A stretch of 64,000 nt of DNA, taken from Myxococcus dinghuensis. Its GTDB lineage: Bacteria > Myxococcota > Myxococcia > Myxococcales > Myxococcaceae. The stretch lies in the NCBI RefSeq assembly GCF_024198235.1, contig NZ_JAKCFB010000036.1, positions 23,526 through 87,525 on the forward strand. The letters are read 5' to 3'. Under the pieces are notes generated by a model, which ran no database searches, was not told the DNA's origin, and worked only from the letters and a program-made list of their open reading frames with translations. Made by a program: the position numbers and the translations under genes. This document shows, piece by piece, positions 20,060 through 28,149 of the stretch (position 1 is its first letter; every line of letters begins with the position of its first letter).

Positions 20060-20728
20060 TCACCGGCGCAGCGTCATCGGCAGGCGCTCACCCGCGCGCG
20101 ACAGGTACACCCGCGACAGCTGGCGCGAGCCCTCCGTGCGGGGACTGAGCACCGCCTGTCCCTGGAGGCCGGGCGTGAGCGTCAGCGACGGCAGCAGCTC
20201 CATCCGGCCCTCGGGCCCGTCGTGCTCCACCTCCAGCGTGCACAGGTGGGTGCGGCACTCCACGCCCACCAGTCGCGAGCCGGAGATGCCACCGCCATGG
20301 AAGGCCTGCGTCACCAGCGCCTCCGTGCTCCGGGCCCAGTCCGGGTCGCGTGGCTCCGTGTGGGCCGCCACCTCCAGCTCCGCCTCCAGCTCCTGACGGC
20401 GCTCCTGTCGCGCCACCTCCGCCGCCGCGAGCGTCGCCTCGCCCGGGGGACGGCTCGCCACGGGCTCCTCCGCCGCGGACGGAGGACGGGACGGTTCGGG
20501 CGCGGGCTGACGGGCCAGGGCGGCCTGGCTCCGACGCAGCTCCGCCAGCTCGGCGCGCAGCGCGCGGACGTCCTGCTCCAGGTCCGCTGGTGACCCTGGC
20601 CGGGGTTCCATCACCGGCGCGGGTCGAGTGGTCTCCTCGGGCGTGGACGCTCCCTGGCTCCACGCCATGCCGGCCACGGTCATCGCGACCGCGACCCCCC
20701 CCAGGGCTCCCCAGCGGACCTTGGACAT
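20060..20728 (-). CDS. Membrane-anchored/secreted protein with coiled-coil segment, unknown
   Basis: 222 aa. An N-terminal hydrophobic segment (GALGGVAVAMTVAGMAWSQ) acts as signal or anchor, followed by a Pro-rich stretch and a heptad-like helix (DLEQDVRALRAELAELRRSQAAL), then a second Pro-rich stretch and Glu/Arg-rich helix. The C-terminal ~100 residues form a compact domain with VECRTHLCTLEV, which could hold a disulfide. The family is unknown to me. It lies 5 bases after the secreted protein gene at 20734-21243 on the same strand, so they share the sigma-54 promoter. Confidence 0.72.
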   Translation of the reverse strand: MSKVRWGALGGVAVAMTVAGMAWSQGASTPEETTRPAPVMEPRPGSPADLEQDVRALRAELAELRRSQAALARQPAPEPSRPPSAAEEPVASRPPGEATLAAAEVARQERRQELEAELEVAAHTEPRDPDWARSTEALVTQAFHGGGISGSRLVGVECRTHLCTLEVEHDGPEGRMELLPSLTLTPGLQGQAVLSPRTEGSRQLSRVYLSRAGERLPMTLRR

Positions 20729-20733
20729 GGCGG

Positions 20734-21243
20734 CTACTCCACGACGGTGAAGCTGGAGAGGACGGAGGAGAACTTCGCGCCGGACGTGTCGGTGTACTGG
20801 CCCGGAATCACGCAGCGCAGGGACAGGTAGCCGTTCACCGACGCGAAGACGGACGCCAGGTTGATGGAGATGCCCTTGATGTTGGCCGTGTCCGCGCCGG
20901 TGGTGCAGGCGGAGCCGGAGGTGATGGCCGTGCCGTCCGCCTCCGCCACCGTGGCCACGCAGCAGACGTTCTCGGTCAGGTGCGCGTCGATGACATAGGC
21001 GGCGAAGCTGGAGTCCTCCGTGAAGGAGGTCGACACGTTGCGCTGCAGCGGGCAGACGACCTCGATGGTGTTCGCCGTCTGGTTGAGGAGCCGGCCGCTG
21101 CGGAAGATGGTCGGCGCGGAGAAGCCCGACACGGAGGTGCACAGCGAGCCGGAGTACGTCGCGGTCCCCGCCGCGGCCGGCAGGGCGCCGAGCAGCGCGA
21201 GCGCCGCCACGGACTGGGTCAGCCTGCGGTTGAACGTCTTCAT
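20734..21243 (-). CDS. Small secreted Cys-containing protein, unknown
   Basis: 169 aa with a clear Sec signal peptide (MKTFNRRLTQSVAALALLGALPAAAG). The mature part is Ser/Thr-rich and probably beta-structured, with five to six Cys including VCCV. No family recognised. ATG 21243 is chosen over an open upstream extension because it begins at the signal peptide and is preceded by AGGAAGACACC. First gene behind the sigma-54 promoter at 21321-21337 and the triple palindrome at 21380-21445. Its product and the coiled-coil protein downstream are probably exported together under the same regulon. Confidence 0.75.
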   Translation of the reverse strand: MKTFNRRLTQSVAALALLGALPAAAGTATYSGSLCTSVSGFSAPTIFRSGRLLNQTANTIEVVCPLQRNVSTSFTEDSSFAAYVIDAHLTENVCCVATVAEADGTAITSGSACTTGADTANIKGISINLASVFASVNGYLSLRCVIPGQYTDTSGAKFSSVLSSFTVVE

Positions 21244-21320
21244 GGTGTCTTCCTGTTCCCGCGCGCCCTCGTCGAGATGTCGCGTCATGCGGCACTGGAG
21301 GGTGCGTGCGTGGCTGGAAG

Positions 21321-21337
21321 AGCAACCGGGGTGCCAA
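21321..21337 (-). promoter_or_regulatory. Sigma-54 promoter (-24/-12) for the secreted-protein operon
   Basis: The - strand reads TTGGCACCCCGGTTGCT, an exact match to TTGGCAC-N5-TTGCT. Predicted transcription start is near 21310, giving a leader of about 67 bases before ATG 21243. Three palindromic sites lie 51, 85 and 104 bases upstream of the -24 element. Confidence 0.85.
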
Positions 21338-21379
21338 CCCGCCCACGCCCTCCGTTCAGGCGGGGAGCGAGGCTTCACC

Positions 21380-21445
21380 GGCAAGCCTTGCCGTCCTCGC
21401 CTCCGCGGGGGGCGGCAAGCCTTGCCAGGGTCGGCAGTCGTTGCC
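21380..21445. promoter_or_regulatory. Three palindromes, GGCAAGCCTTGCC twice plus GGCAGTCGTTGCC, candidate activator sites
   Basis: Two perfect GGCAAGCCTTGCC copies (21380-21392, 21414-21426) and one imperfect copy (21433-21445) lie in the gap between lipoprotein 1 (stop 21526) and the sigma-54 promoter. The middle copy is centred 85 bases from the -24 GG, within one base of the 86-base spacing at the ADYC promoter. Multiple upstream sites are typical of oligomeric sigma-54 activators; the FHA activator encoded at 18153-19979 is the natural candidate to bind them (inference). Confidence 0.68.
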
Positions 21446-21525
21446 GAGAGTCGCGGACAGGGAGAGGCCCCGGTGCGCGGAGGCGCGCTCCCGGGGCCCG
21501 GCCCGCGCGGGACTGCCGCGGGGGC

Positions 21526-23076
21526 TCACTTCGCCGGAGCGGGACCGGCGGCGAGCGGCTTCTGCGACTGGAGCATGGGCGCAGAGGCGGAGAGCGCGCC
21601 CAGGTAGAGCCGGCCGTGGAAGCCGTCCGGACGCGCCTCCGCGGACAACTGGATGCCCGGCGCGACCGCGTCCGCCTGCCATGCCTCGCGCGTGGGGCTG
21701 ATGCCGAAGACGTCACATTCGATCTCCTCCCAGACGTTGAAGCGGCAGGCGAACTGGGTGCCGCGCCGGAAGCCCACGTCGAGCGCACGCACGGAGGAGG
21801 GCAGCGCCTTCGCGAGCCGCGCGCCGAGGGGCTCGAAGTCGCTGTCCCACGCCGCCTTCGCGGTGCGCGCATGGACACTGCCCGTGAGCACCAGCGTCCA
21901 CGCGGTGGGGCGCGTGGCGCGGAAGGCGAGCAGGCTCCTGGCCATCTCCGCCTCACGCGCGTCGCCCTGGGCCTTGCTCGTGTCGATGGCGACGACGGCC
22001 ACGTCCTTGCCGTGGGCGCGCAGCCGGCGGACCTGCTCCACCAACCAGAGGGTGGCGCGGCTGCTGCGGCCATCCTGGTAGGTGCGGCGCCAGAAGCCGC
22101 TGCCGCTGAGCAGGGCCTGGGCGTCGGAGGAGAGGCCCGCGCTGGAGAGGTAGGCCTCGAGGAAGGGCTGCTCGGTGGAGGGGACGGAGAGCGCCAGCGT
22201 GACGGGGAGTCCGCGCGTGGTGGCCTCGCACAGCATCCGCAGGGCGGCGGTGGGCACCTCGCGCGTGCCGAGCGGGTCCGCCACCAGCAGCACCTGCCCC
22301 GGGCCCAGCAGCGACGAGGCGCCCCCCTCCAGCAGCGGCGGCGAGGCGCCTTCGGCCCCCGTGTCACAGGCCGGCGGGAGCGACGTCACCGACTCCCCCG
22401 CGTCATCCATCAGCACGGAGCGCATGGGGATGGGCGCGTTGCCGCTCACCACCTCCAGCGCGGGCACCATCTCCAGCCGCTGGAGCAGCGTGGTCTCGAT
22501 GCCCATGTCCCGGATGCCGTGGACGTAGCGGAAGCGCTCCATCCCCGGTGCGTTGGGGAAGGGGTTGAGCATGGCGACCTGCCGCGCGCCGTTGCTGCCG
22601 GGCGCGGAGGTGAAGGCCTCCATGCGTGCGTCGAAGGGGTGCCGGTCGTTCGCGTTGAACACCCGCATCTCCCGGGAGTTGTCCGAGCCCATGATGCCCG
22701 GCGTCTCCTCGACGTTCGTCTCGAGCTCGTTGTAGCGGAGCCGGTAGACGCGCACGAGCGACTGGCGAGGCCCCATGCGCTCGCCTTTCACGTAGTAGCG
22801 CTCGAAGGTGCGCAGGCCCGGGTCGTTCTTCCCTGGCTCGTGGGCGGAGGAGAACATCTCCAGCCCGCCTTCCTTCTCCAGGACGTCGTAGCGCTGCTCC
22901 TCCAGGACGCGCCGTGCCGTCATCATCGCGTCCTCGACGGGCACCCTGTAGACGAGCTCCTCTTTCGGCGTCTCGTACTCGCCCGTCTCCGGGTTGTAGT
23001 GCGTCGCGAGACCTCGCGTCATCGAGGCACAGCCCGAGCACCCCAACAGCCCCAACGCCCAGTAGAACCGACGCAC
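21526..23076 (-). CDS. Tandem lipoprotein paralogue 1
   Basis: 516-aa lipoprotein: MRRFYWALGLLGCSGC carries a lipobox with Cys at residue 16. The start is GTG 23076, supported by GGAGG seven bases upstream. The N-terminal half is a conserved region (YNPETGEYETPKEE, EDAMMTARRVLEEQRYDVLEKEGG). The C-terminal half is alpha/beta-like with GTREVPTAALRML, DVAVVAIDTSKAQGDAREAEMA and LTGSVHAR. That pattern recalls the TIKI/ChaN/erythromycin-esterase fold, but the first catalytic-type His and the Glu after the next strand appear replaced. I would call the function unknown. It is closely related to the gene at 23152-24678 along its whole length. Confidence 0.78.
   Translation of the reverse strand: MRRFYWALGLLGCSGCASMTRGLATHYNPETGEYETPKEELVYRVPVEDAMMTARRVLEEQRYDVLEKEGGLEMFSSAHEPGKNDPGLRTFERYYVKGERMGPRQSLVRVYRLRYNELETNVEETPGIMGSDNSREMRVFNANDRHPFDARMEAFTSAPGSNGARQVAMLNPFPNAPGMERFRYVHGIRDMGIETTLLQRLEMVPALEVVSGNAPIPMRSVLMDDAGESVTSLPPACDTGAEGASPPLLEGGASSLLGPGQVLLVADPLGTREVPTAALRMLCEATTRGLPVTLALSVPSTEQPFLEAYLSSAGLSSDAQALLSGSGFWRRTYQDGRSSRATLWLVEQVRRLRAHGKDVAVVAIDTSKAQGDAREAEMARSLLAFRATRPTAWTLVLTGSVHARTAKAAWDSDFEPLGARLAKALPSSVRALDVGFRRGTQFACRFNVWEEIECDVFGISPTREAWQADAVAPGIQLSAEARPDGFHGRLYLGALSASAPMLQSQKPLAAGPAPAK
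22164..22301. repeat. Segment identical to 23793-23930 within the duplicated lipoprotein genes
   Basis: 138 bases here are base-for-base identical to 23793-23930 (offset 1629), coding for the same part of both lipoproteins (through GTREVPTAALRML). Flanking stretches differ more, including at the third codon position. Such a perfect island inside diverged copies suggests recent tandem duplication or gene conversion. Confidence 0.85.
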
Positions 23077-23104
23077 TGAATCCTCCGCGGATGGCTTGCT
23101 GCGA

Positions 23105-23133
23105 GGGAACGCTCGGGACGCGGGATGGATATC
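23105..23133. promoter_or_regulatory. Upstream element GGGAACGCTCGGG...GATATC, copy 1
   Basis: GGGAACGCTCGGG (23105-23117) followed by GATATC (23128-23133), 29 bases upstream of the GTG start of lipoprotein 1. The same 13-mer and GATATC, with almost the same spacing, precede lipoprotein 2. It was kept through duplication while surrounding bases changed, so it is a likely promoter or operator. Which strand it reads on is unclear. Confidence 0.45.
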
Positions 23134-23151
23134 GCCCCGAGGGCCGCGGGC

Positions 23152-24678
23152 TCACTCCTTCGGAGCGGGGACCGCGGCGAACTGTCTCTGGGTCTGGAGC
23201 GCCGGGGGAGAGGCGGAGAGTGCGCCCAGGTAGAGCCGTCCGTGGAACCCATCCGGCCGGGGCTCGGTGGCGAGCTGGACGCCCGGCTCCTCCTCGTCCG
23301 CCTGCCGGACCTCGTTCGTGGGGCTGATGGCGAACACGTTGCACTCGACGTTCTCCCAGACGTTGAAGCGGCAGGCGAACTGGGTGCCGCGCCGGAAGCC
23401 CACGTCGAGCGAGCGCACCGCGGAGGGCAGCGCCTTCGCCAGTCGTGCGCCCAGGGGCTCGAGGTCATCGTTCCAGCCGACCTTCGTGGTGCGCGCGTGG
23501 ACGCTGCCCGCGAGCACCAGCGTCCACGCGGTGGGGGGGCGCGTGGCGCGGAAGGCGAGCAGGTTCCTGGCCATCTCCGCCTCGCGCGCGTCGCCCTGGG
23601 CCTTGCTCGTGTCGATGGCGACGACGGCCACGTCCTTGCCGTATGCGCGCAGGCGCCGGGCATGCTCCACCAACCAGAGGGTGGCGCGGCTGCTGCGGCC
23701 GTCCTGGTACGTGCGGCGCCAGAAGCCGCTGCCGCTGAGCAGGGCCTGGGCATCGGAGGTGAGGCCCTTGCTCGCGACGTAGGCCTCGAGGGAGGGCTGC
23801 TCGGTGGAGGGGACGGAGAGCGCCAGCGTGACGGGGAGTCCGCGCGTGGTGGCCTCGCACAGCATCCGCAGGGCGGCGGTGGGCACCTCGCGCGTGCCGA
23901 GCGGGTCCGCCACCAGCAGCACCTGCCCCGCCAGGAGCAGGGGCGTGGCGCCCTCCACCAGCGCGTCGCAGTCCGGAGGGAGCGTGGCCACGGCCTCGCC
24001 CGCGTCCTCCATCAGCACCGACCGCATGGGCACCGGCGCGTTGCCGCTCACCACCTCCAGCGCGGGCACCACCTCCAGCCGTTGCTGGAGCCGCGTCTCG
24101 ATGCCCATGTCCCGGATGCCGCGCACGTAGCGGAAGCGCTCCTGCCCGGGGGCGTTGGGGAAGGGGTTGCGCAGGACGACCTGCCGCCCGGAGGCGCCGC
24201 CCGGGGTCGTGGTGAACGCCTCCATGCGCGTGTCGAAGGGGTGCACGGCGTTCGCGTTGAACACCTTCGCGTCCCGCGAGTTCTCCGAGTTGCTGACGGG
24301 CGGTGGCTCCTCGACCCCCGTCTCCATCTCGCTGTAGCTCAGCCGGTAGATGCGCACGAGCGACTGGCGGGGCCCCATGCGGTGGCCCTTCACGTAATAG
24401 CGCTCGATGTTGCGCAGGCCCGGGTCGTTCTTCCCCGGCTCGTGGGCGGAGGAGAACATCTCCAGCCCGCCCTCCTTCTCCAGGACGTCGTAGCGCTGCT
24501 CCTCCAGGACCCGACGCGCCGTCATCATCGCGTCCTCGATGGGCACCAGGTAGACGACCTCTTCCCTGGGCGTCTCGTACTCCCCCGTCTCCGGGTTGTA
24601 TTGCGACGCGAGGCTCCGCGTCAGGGCGGCGCAGCCCGTACAGCCCAGGAATGCCAGCACCCAGCCGAACCGACGCAT
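23152..24678 (-). CDS. Tandem lipoprotein paralogue 2
   Basis: 508-aa lipoprotein (MRRFGWVLAFLGCTGC, lipobox Cys 16), a duplicate of the gene at 21526-23076 with long identical runs (DAMMTARRVLEEQRYDVLEK, VLLVADPLGTREVPTAALRM). Differences cluster in the linker near residues 255-285, where copy 1 has about ten extra residues. ATG 24678 is chosen by lipobox position and GGAGGA upstream; the much longer open frame upstream has no family features. It is first in the co-directional series of - strand genes down to 11279. Function unknown; envelope location expected. Confidence 0.78.
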   Translation of the reverse strand: MRRFGWVLAFLGCTGCAALTRSLASQYNPETGEYETPREEVVYLVPIEDAMMTARRVLEEQRYDVLEKEGGLEMFSSAHEPGKNDPGLRNIERYYVKGHRMGPRQSLVRIYRLSYSEMETGVEEPPPVSNSENSRDAKVFNANAVHPFDTRMEAFTTTPGGASGRQVVLRNPFPNAPGQERFRYVRGIRDMGIETRLQQRLEVVPALEVVSGNAPVPMRSVLMEDAGEAVATLPPDCDALVEGATPLLLAGQVLLVADPLGTREVPTAALRMLCEATTRGLPVTLALSVPSTEQPSLEAYVASKGLTSDAQALLSGSGFWRRTYQDGRSSRATLWLVEHARRLRAYGKDVAVVAIDTSKAQGDAREAEMARNLLAFRATRPPTAWTLVLAGSVHARTTKVGWNDDLEPLGARLAKALPSAVRSLDVGFRRGTQFACRFNVWENVECNVFAISPTNEVRQADEEEPGVQLATEPRPDGFHGRLYLGALSASPPALQTQRQFAAVPAPKE

Positions 24679-24735
24679 TGCATCCTCCATGACGGCACCC
24701 TGGGGGCCGAGCGCGCTCCCACCTCGGGGTGAGGC

Positions 24736-24763
24736 GGGAACGCTCGGGGAGGGACGGGATATC
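24736..24763. promoter_or_regulatory. Upstream element GGGAACGCTCGGG...GATATC, copy 2
   Basis: Same element as at 23105-23133, here 58 bases upstream of ATG 24678; spacing between GGGAAC and GATATC is 16 bases against 17 in copy 1. It lies in the divergent gap shared with the APC permease (24890), so it could serve either gene. Confidence 0.4.
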
Positions 24764-24889
24764 TCCCGTGACGGTGAGCCTACCGTGGCGCGGGGGTGGG
24801 GCGCGGTGGGGGAGGGCGGCGCTCGTCGGTCGGGGGACGGAGCCCGGTGGCTTGGTCGCGGGGCGGGGCCTGTAGTGAAGTGTCCCCTC

Positions 24890-26170
24890 GTGCCTGCCTC
24901 CCCCGCCGTCTCCTCCTCCAGCACACGCCCCGTCGGCCCGCTCCAGTTGTTGGCGCTGGGCGTCAACGGCATCGTCGGCGTGGGCATCTTCTTCGCGCCG
25001 GCGGAGGTGGCCGCGAAGGCGCCCGGGCTGGGTGGGGTGCTCGCCTTCCTCCTCACCGGGCTGGCGCTGGTGCCGGTGGCCTTCGCCTTCGCGGTGCTGG
25101 GGCGCCGCTTCGACACGGACGGCGGCCCCATCGTCTTCGCGCGGGCGGCGTTCGGGGAGCGCGCGGCCTTCCTCGTCGGGTGGGTGGCGTACGTCAGCGC
25201 CTTCCTCAGCACGTCCGCGGTGGTCGCCGGCCTGTCCCAGGCGCTGGCGCCGTCGTTGGGGATGGAGGGGCCGGTGGGCCAGCGCGTGCTGGCGTCCGGG
25301 CTGGTCACCGCGCTGGCGGCCGTCGTCGCGTCGGGCATCCGCGTCTCCGCGCGCGCGTGGACGGGGCTCACGGTGCTCAAGCTGCTGCCGCTCGCGGCGC
25401 TGCTGGGCGTGTTCCTCTTCGTCGCGGGCACGGGCGGCGTGCCGCCGTCGCCGGCCGCGGCCACGGACACCGCGTGGCTCCGCGCGGGGCTGACGGTGGT
25501 GTTCGCCTACCAGGGCTTCGAAATCGTCCCCGTCATCGCCGGCCAGGTGCGCTCCTCCGAGCGCAGCGTGCCCATGGCCACGGTGGGCTCGCTGCTCGGC
25601 GCGGTGGGGCTGTACGTGGGGCTCGTGTGGGCGTGCGTCGCGGCGCTGCCGGAGCTGGCGTCCTCGCCCGCGCCCCTGGCCGCCGCGGCGGACGTGTGGG
25701 GCGGGGGCGCGTTGTCGCGCGTGGTGGCCGCGGGCACCAGCGTGTCCGCGCTGGGCATCTGCCTGGGGATGATGGTGACGACGCCGCGCTACCTGTCCGC
25801 GCTGGCGTCCGGGGAGCGGCGGCTGCTGGGGTTGGACGGGATGTCGCCCCGGGGCGTGCCCGCGCGGGCGCTCGCCGTCACGTGGGCGCTGGTGTTGCTG
25901 TTCGTCAACCTGGGGAACCTGTCGGAGCTCTTCGCGCTCTCGAGCCTCGCCGTGCTGCTCCAGTACGGCGTCACGGCGGCGGCGCTGGCGCGGCTGGCGT
26001 GGGGGCGCGAGCGGGGCCTTTCGCCCTCACACGCGCTCCTGGCGGTTCCCACGCTGGCGCTCGGCCTGACGCTGGTGGCGTTCGGCGCGAGCGCCCGGGA
26101 GGCCGCCACCACGGGTGTCGCGGTGGTGGCGGGCCTGGGGTTGTGGGGCCTGTCCCGGCCGAGGGCCTAG
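24890..26170 (+). CDS. APC-superfamily amino acid permease
   Basis: 426-aa membrane transporter with about 12 hydrophobic helices. The first helix carries GVNGIVGVGIFFAPAEVA, the unwound GxxGxG substrate-binding segment of the APC fold. A later AYQGFEIVPVIAGQV matches the helix 6 region. Probably an amino acid or amine importer of the inner membrane; substrate unknown. Start GTG 24890 is inferred; no ATG lies near the first helix. It converges on glutamine synthetase, and the two stop codons share the palindrome CTAG (26167-26170). Confidence 0.85.
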   Translation: MPASPAVSSSSTRPVGPLQLLALGVNGIVGVGIFFAPAEVAAKAPGLGGVLAFLLTGLALVPVAFAFAVLGRRFDTDGGPIVFARAAFGERAAFLVGWVAYVSAFLSTSAVVAGLSQALAPSLGMEGPVGQRVLASGLVTALAAVVASGIRVSARAWTGLTVLKLLPLAALLGVFLFVAGTGGVPPSPAAATDTAWLRAGLTVVFAYQGFEIVPVIAGQVRSSERSVPMATVGSLLGAVGLYVGLVWACVAALPELASSPAPLAAAADVWGGGALSRVVAAGTSVSALGICLGMMVTTPRYLSALASGERRLLGLDGMSPRGVPARALAVTWALVLLFVNLGNLSELFALSSLAVLLQYGVTAAALARLAWGRERGLSPSHALLAVPTLALGLTLVAFGASAREAATTGVAVVAGLGLWGLSRPRA

Positions 26171-27606
26171 AACTGGCTCCAGAGGTACTGGTTGGTGATT
26201 TCGTGGTGGAACTGGATTTCGGACGTCTTCACGCGGGTGCCCAGCTGCTTGGGGCAGCGCTCCGCGGAGGCCGTCTTCAGCTCCGCGAACTTGCCCTGCA
26301 CGTTCTCACCGAGGATGCCGGCGATGAACTGGCTGCCCTTGAAGAGGCGGATGGCGTCGAAGATGTTGTCCGGCAGGAAGCGGGTGCGGCTGCGCTTGGT
26401 CTCCGCGTCCTCCTGCGGCTGCGGGCCCTCCAGGCCGGTGCGCAGCAGCGAGTAGAGCACCAGGTAGGGGTTGGCGTCCGGGGCCACCGAGCGGCACTCG
26501 ACGCGCGCCGAGCGCTCGTTGCCATAGGGGATGCGCACCATGGCGCCGCGGTTGTTGGCGCTGGCCTTGATCTGGTTGGGCGCCTCGTAGTGCGGGTCCA
26601 GGCGGCGGTACGCGTTGACGCTGGAGTTGAGGACCAGGCAGATGTCGTTGGCGTTGGTCAGCAGCCGGTCGATGAAGTCCCAGCCCATCTGGCTCAGGCC
26701 GTCCTGGCCGCCCTTGTCGTAGAAGAGGTTCTTGCCGCCCTTGGACAGCGACATGTTCATGTGCATGCCGTTGCCGTTGACGCCCGTCACCGGCTTCGGG
26801 AGGAAGCTGGCGGTGGTGTCCATCTGCGCGGCGACCTGGCGGCACAGGAGCTTGTAGAGCTGGATCTGGTCGGCGGAGATGAGCGCCTCGCTGTACGAGA
26901 AGTTCATCTCGAACTGGCTGGGGGCCACCTCCGGGTGGTCCTTCTCGTTCTGGAAGCCCATGGCGCGCTGGGCCTCGGCGGCCTTGTCGATGAAGGCGCG
27001 CAGCGGGTCACCCGGCAGCGAGTGGTAGTAGCCGCCGGTGGAGATGAAGTCGAACTTGCCCGTCTCGTGGTAGTGGCGCTCGGCGTCACGGCCCTTGAAG
27101 AGGAAGCCCTCGACCTCCGGGGCGGCGTGGAACACCGTGCCGTCCTTCTGGAACAGGGCCTCGGTGACGCGCTTGAGCTGGCCGCGCATGTCCGCGTGGT
27201 ACGGCGTGCCGTCGCGCTCCAGCACCTCGCTGAACACCAGCACCTTGCCGGGGCCGAAGATGTCGGACGGCAGCCAGTAGAAGGAGCCCCAGTCCACGTT
27301 CAGGCGCAGGTCGCTCTCCGCCTGCTGGGAGAAGCCGCGGATGGACGAGCCGTCGAAGGTGAGGTTGTCGGCGCTCTTGAGCAGGAACTTCTTGTCGTAG
27401 TCCAGCATGTGCAGCCGACCCTCGAGGTCGGTGAAGCACACGGTGACGGCCTTCAGGTTGCGCTCGTCGGTGAGGTACTTGATGCGCTCCTCACGGACCT
27501 TGTCCGCCGACTCGTGCTTGAGACGCTGCTCCTTGACGCGCAGGTTCTTCTCTTCCAGCTCGTCGTAGGGAATCTCCAGGAACGTCCGCAGCCCCTTCGT
27601 CTCCAT
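26167..27606 (-). CDS. Glutamine synthetase family protein
   Basis: 479-aa type I-like glutamine synthetase. Seen: FDGSSI, EVEGFLF and QFEMNFS (metal/glutamate ligands), NGNGMHMNMSL (ammonia/His region), NNRGAMVRIP and ARVECRS..DANPYL (ATP site Arg and Glu). The position of the adenylylated Tyr of enterobacterial GlnA (NLYDLP) reads DNIFDAI, with Phe, so control by adenylylation is not expected. The N-terminal ~45 residues are an extra charged helix. A genuine glutamine synthetase is likely, but GS-like gamma-glutamylation of another amine cannot be ruled out. Long, relatively AT-rich leader upstream. Confidence 0.88.
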   Translation of the reverse strand: METKGLRTFLEIPYDELEEKNLRVKEQRLKHESADKVREERIKYLTDERNLKAVTVCFTDLEGRLHMLDYDKKFLLKSADNLTFDGSSIRGFSQQAESDLRLNVDWGSFYWLPSDIFGPGKVLVFSEVLERDGTPYHADMRGQLKRVTEALFQKDGTVFHAAPEVEGFLFKGRDAERHYHETGKFDFISTGGYYHSLPGDPLRAFIDKAAEAQRAMGFQNEKDHPEVAPSQFEMNFSYSEALISADQIQLYKLLCRQVAAQMDTTASFLPKPVTGVNGNGMHMNMSLSKGGKNLFYDKGGQDGLSQMGWDFIDRLLTNANDICLVLNSSVNAYRRLDPHYEAPNQIKASANNRGAMVRIPYGNERSARVECRSVAPDANPYLVLYSLLRTGLEGPQPQEDAETKRSRTRFLPDNIFDAIRLFKGSQFIAGILGENVQGKFAELKTASAERCPKQLGTRVKTSEIQFHHEITNQYLWSQF

Positions 27607-27668
27607 GTGTCCGTGCCTCCAGGCCGGTGTCCGCCGTGAACACGGCGGGGCGAATCCGTGGACGCAGG

Positions 27669-27695
27669 TATTTACATTCGGCTGACGGAAATCAA
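27669..27695 (-). promoter_or_regulatory. Possible sigma-70-type promoter for glutamine synthetase
   Basis: In the unusually AT-rich upstream region the - strand has TTGATT (27690-27695), 15 bases, then TAAATA (27669-27674), about 63 bases before ATG 27606. Shifting the -35 by one (CTTGAT) gives a 16-base spacer. No sigma-54 site was found here. Confidence 0.4.
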
Positions 27696-27906
27696 GCCTT
27701 AATTCCCGCGCTTGGAGCCTTAAAACTTGGGCCAGAAACCTCTGGTAACCGTTGGGAAACATTCCTGAGGGCGTTTTCGACCTCCCGGATGTCCGCTGGT
27801 GCGCATCTGGAGGGGACAGGGAAGCGCCCGGCCGGAAGGAGGATGGACGGGTGGGGGCGGGGTAGAGTGGCCCTCCTGCGAGGTGGGGGTGGCGGATGGG
27901 GGAGGG

Positions 27907-28077
27907 GTGGGGAGGCTGAGTCCCGATGACGTCGAGGAGCAGCTCAGCGTGGCGTACCTGCATGCGGTCGCGGCCCGGGCGGGATTCCCGGTCGAGCGGG
28001 TCCTGGTGGACCGTGACAGCAGCGACCTCGAGGTGTGTGGCCGGGGAAGGTGGGGCGGCGAGGCGACCTTGTCGTCG
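27907..28077 (+). pseudogene. Fragment resembling the N-terminus of a DUF4365 protein
   Basis: The + frame from GTG 27907 reads LSPDDVEEQLSVAYLHAVAARAG then FPVERVLVDRDSSDLEV, which resembles the start of DUF4365-family (nuclease-like) proteins. Similarity ends near WGGEA, after which the frame runs as low-complexity Arg/Pro sequence into the hydrolase frame without the domain core. It looks like a truncated remnant. The 27607-28149 gap otherwise contains only the glutamine synthetase leader. Confidence 0.45.
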
Positions 28078-28149
28078 CCGAGGACCCCGCGTCCATTGGG
28101 TCGACGAGGTTTCGGGCTTCGGCATCGTCGATGGAGTCGGGAGGAGTCG

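Noticed and set aside
20350..23079. A 909-codon + strand frame antisense to the secreted-protein genes and lipoprotein 1
   Set aside because: Arg/Gly/Ala-rich composition, crosses the sigma-54 promoter region and two real genes; no family features.
24796..27639. A 947-codon + strand frame across the APC permease and antisense to glutamine synthetase
   Set aside because: Low-complexity Gly/Arg/Ala/Leu translation with no motifs; it is the mirror of real genes in GC-rich DNA.
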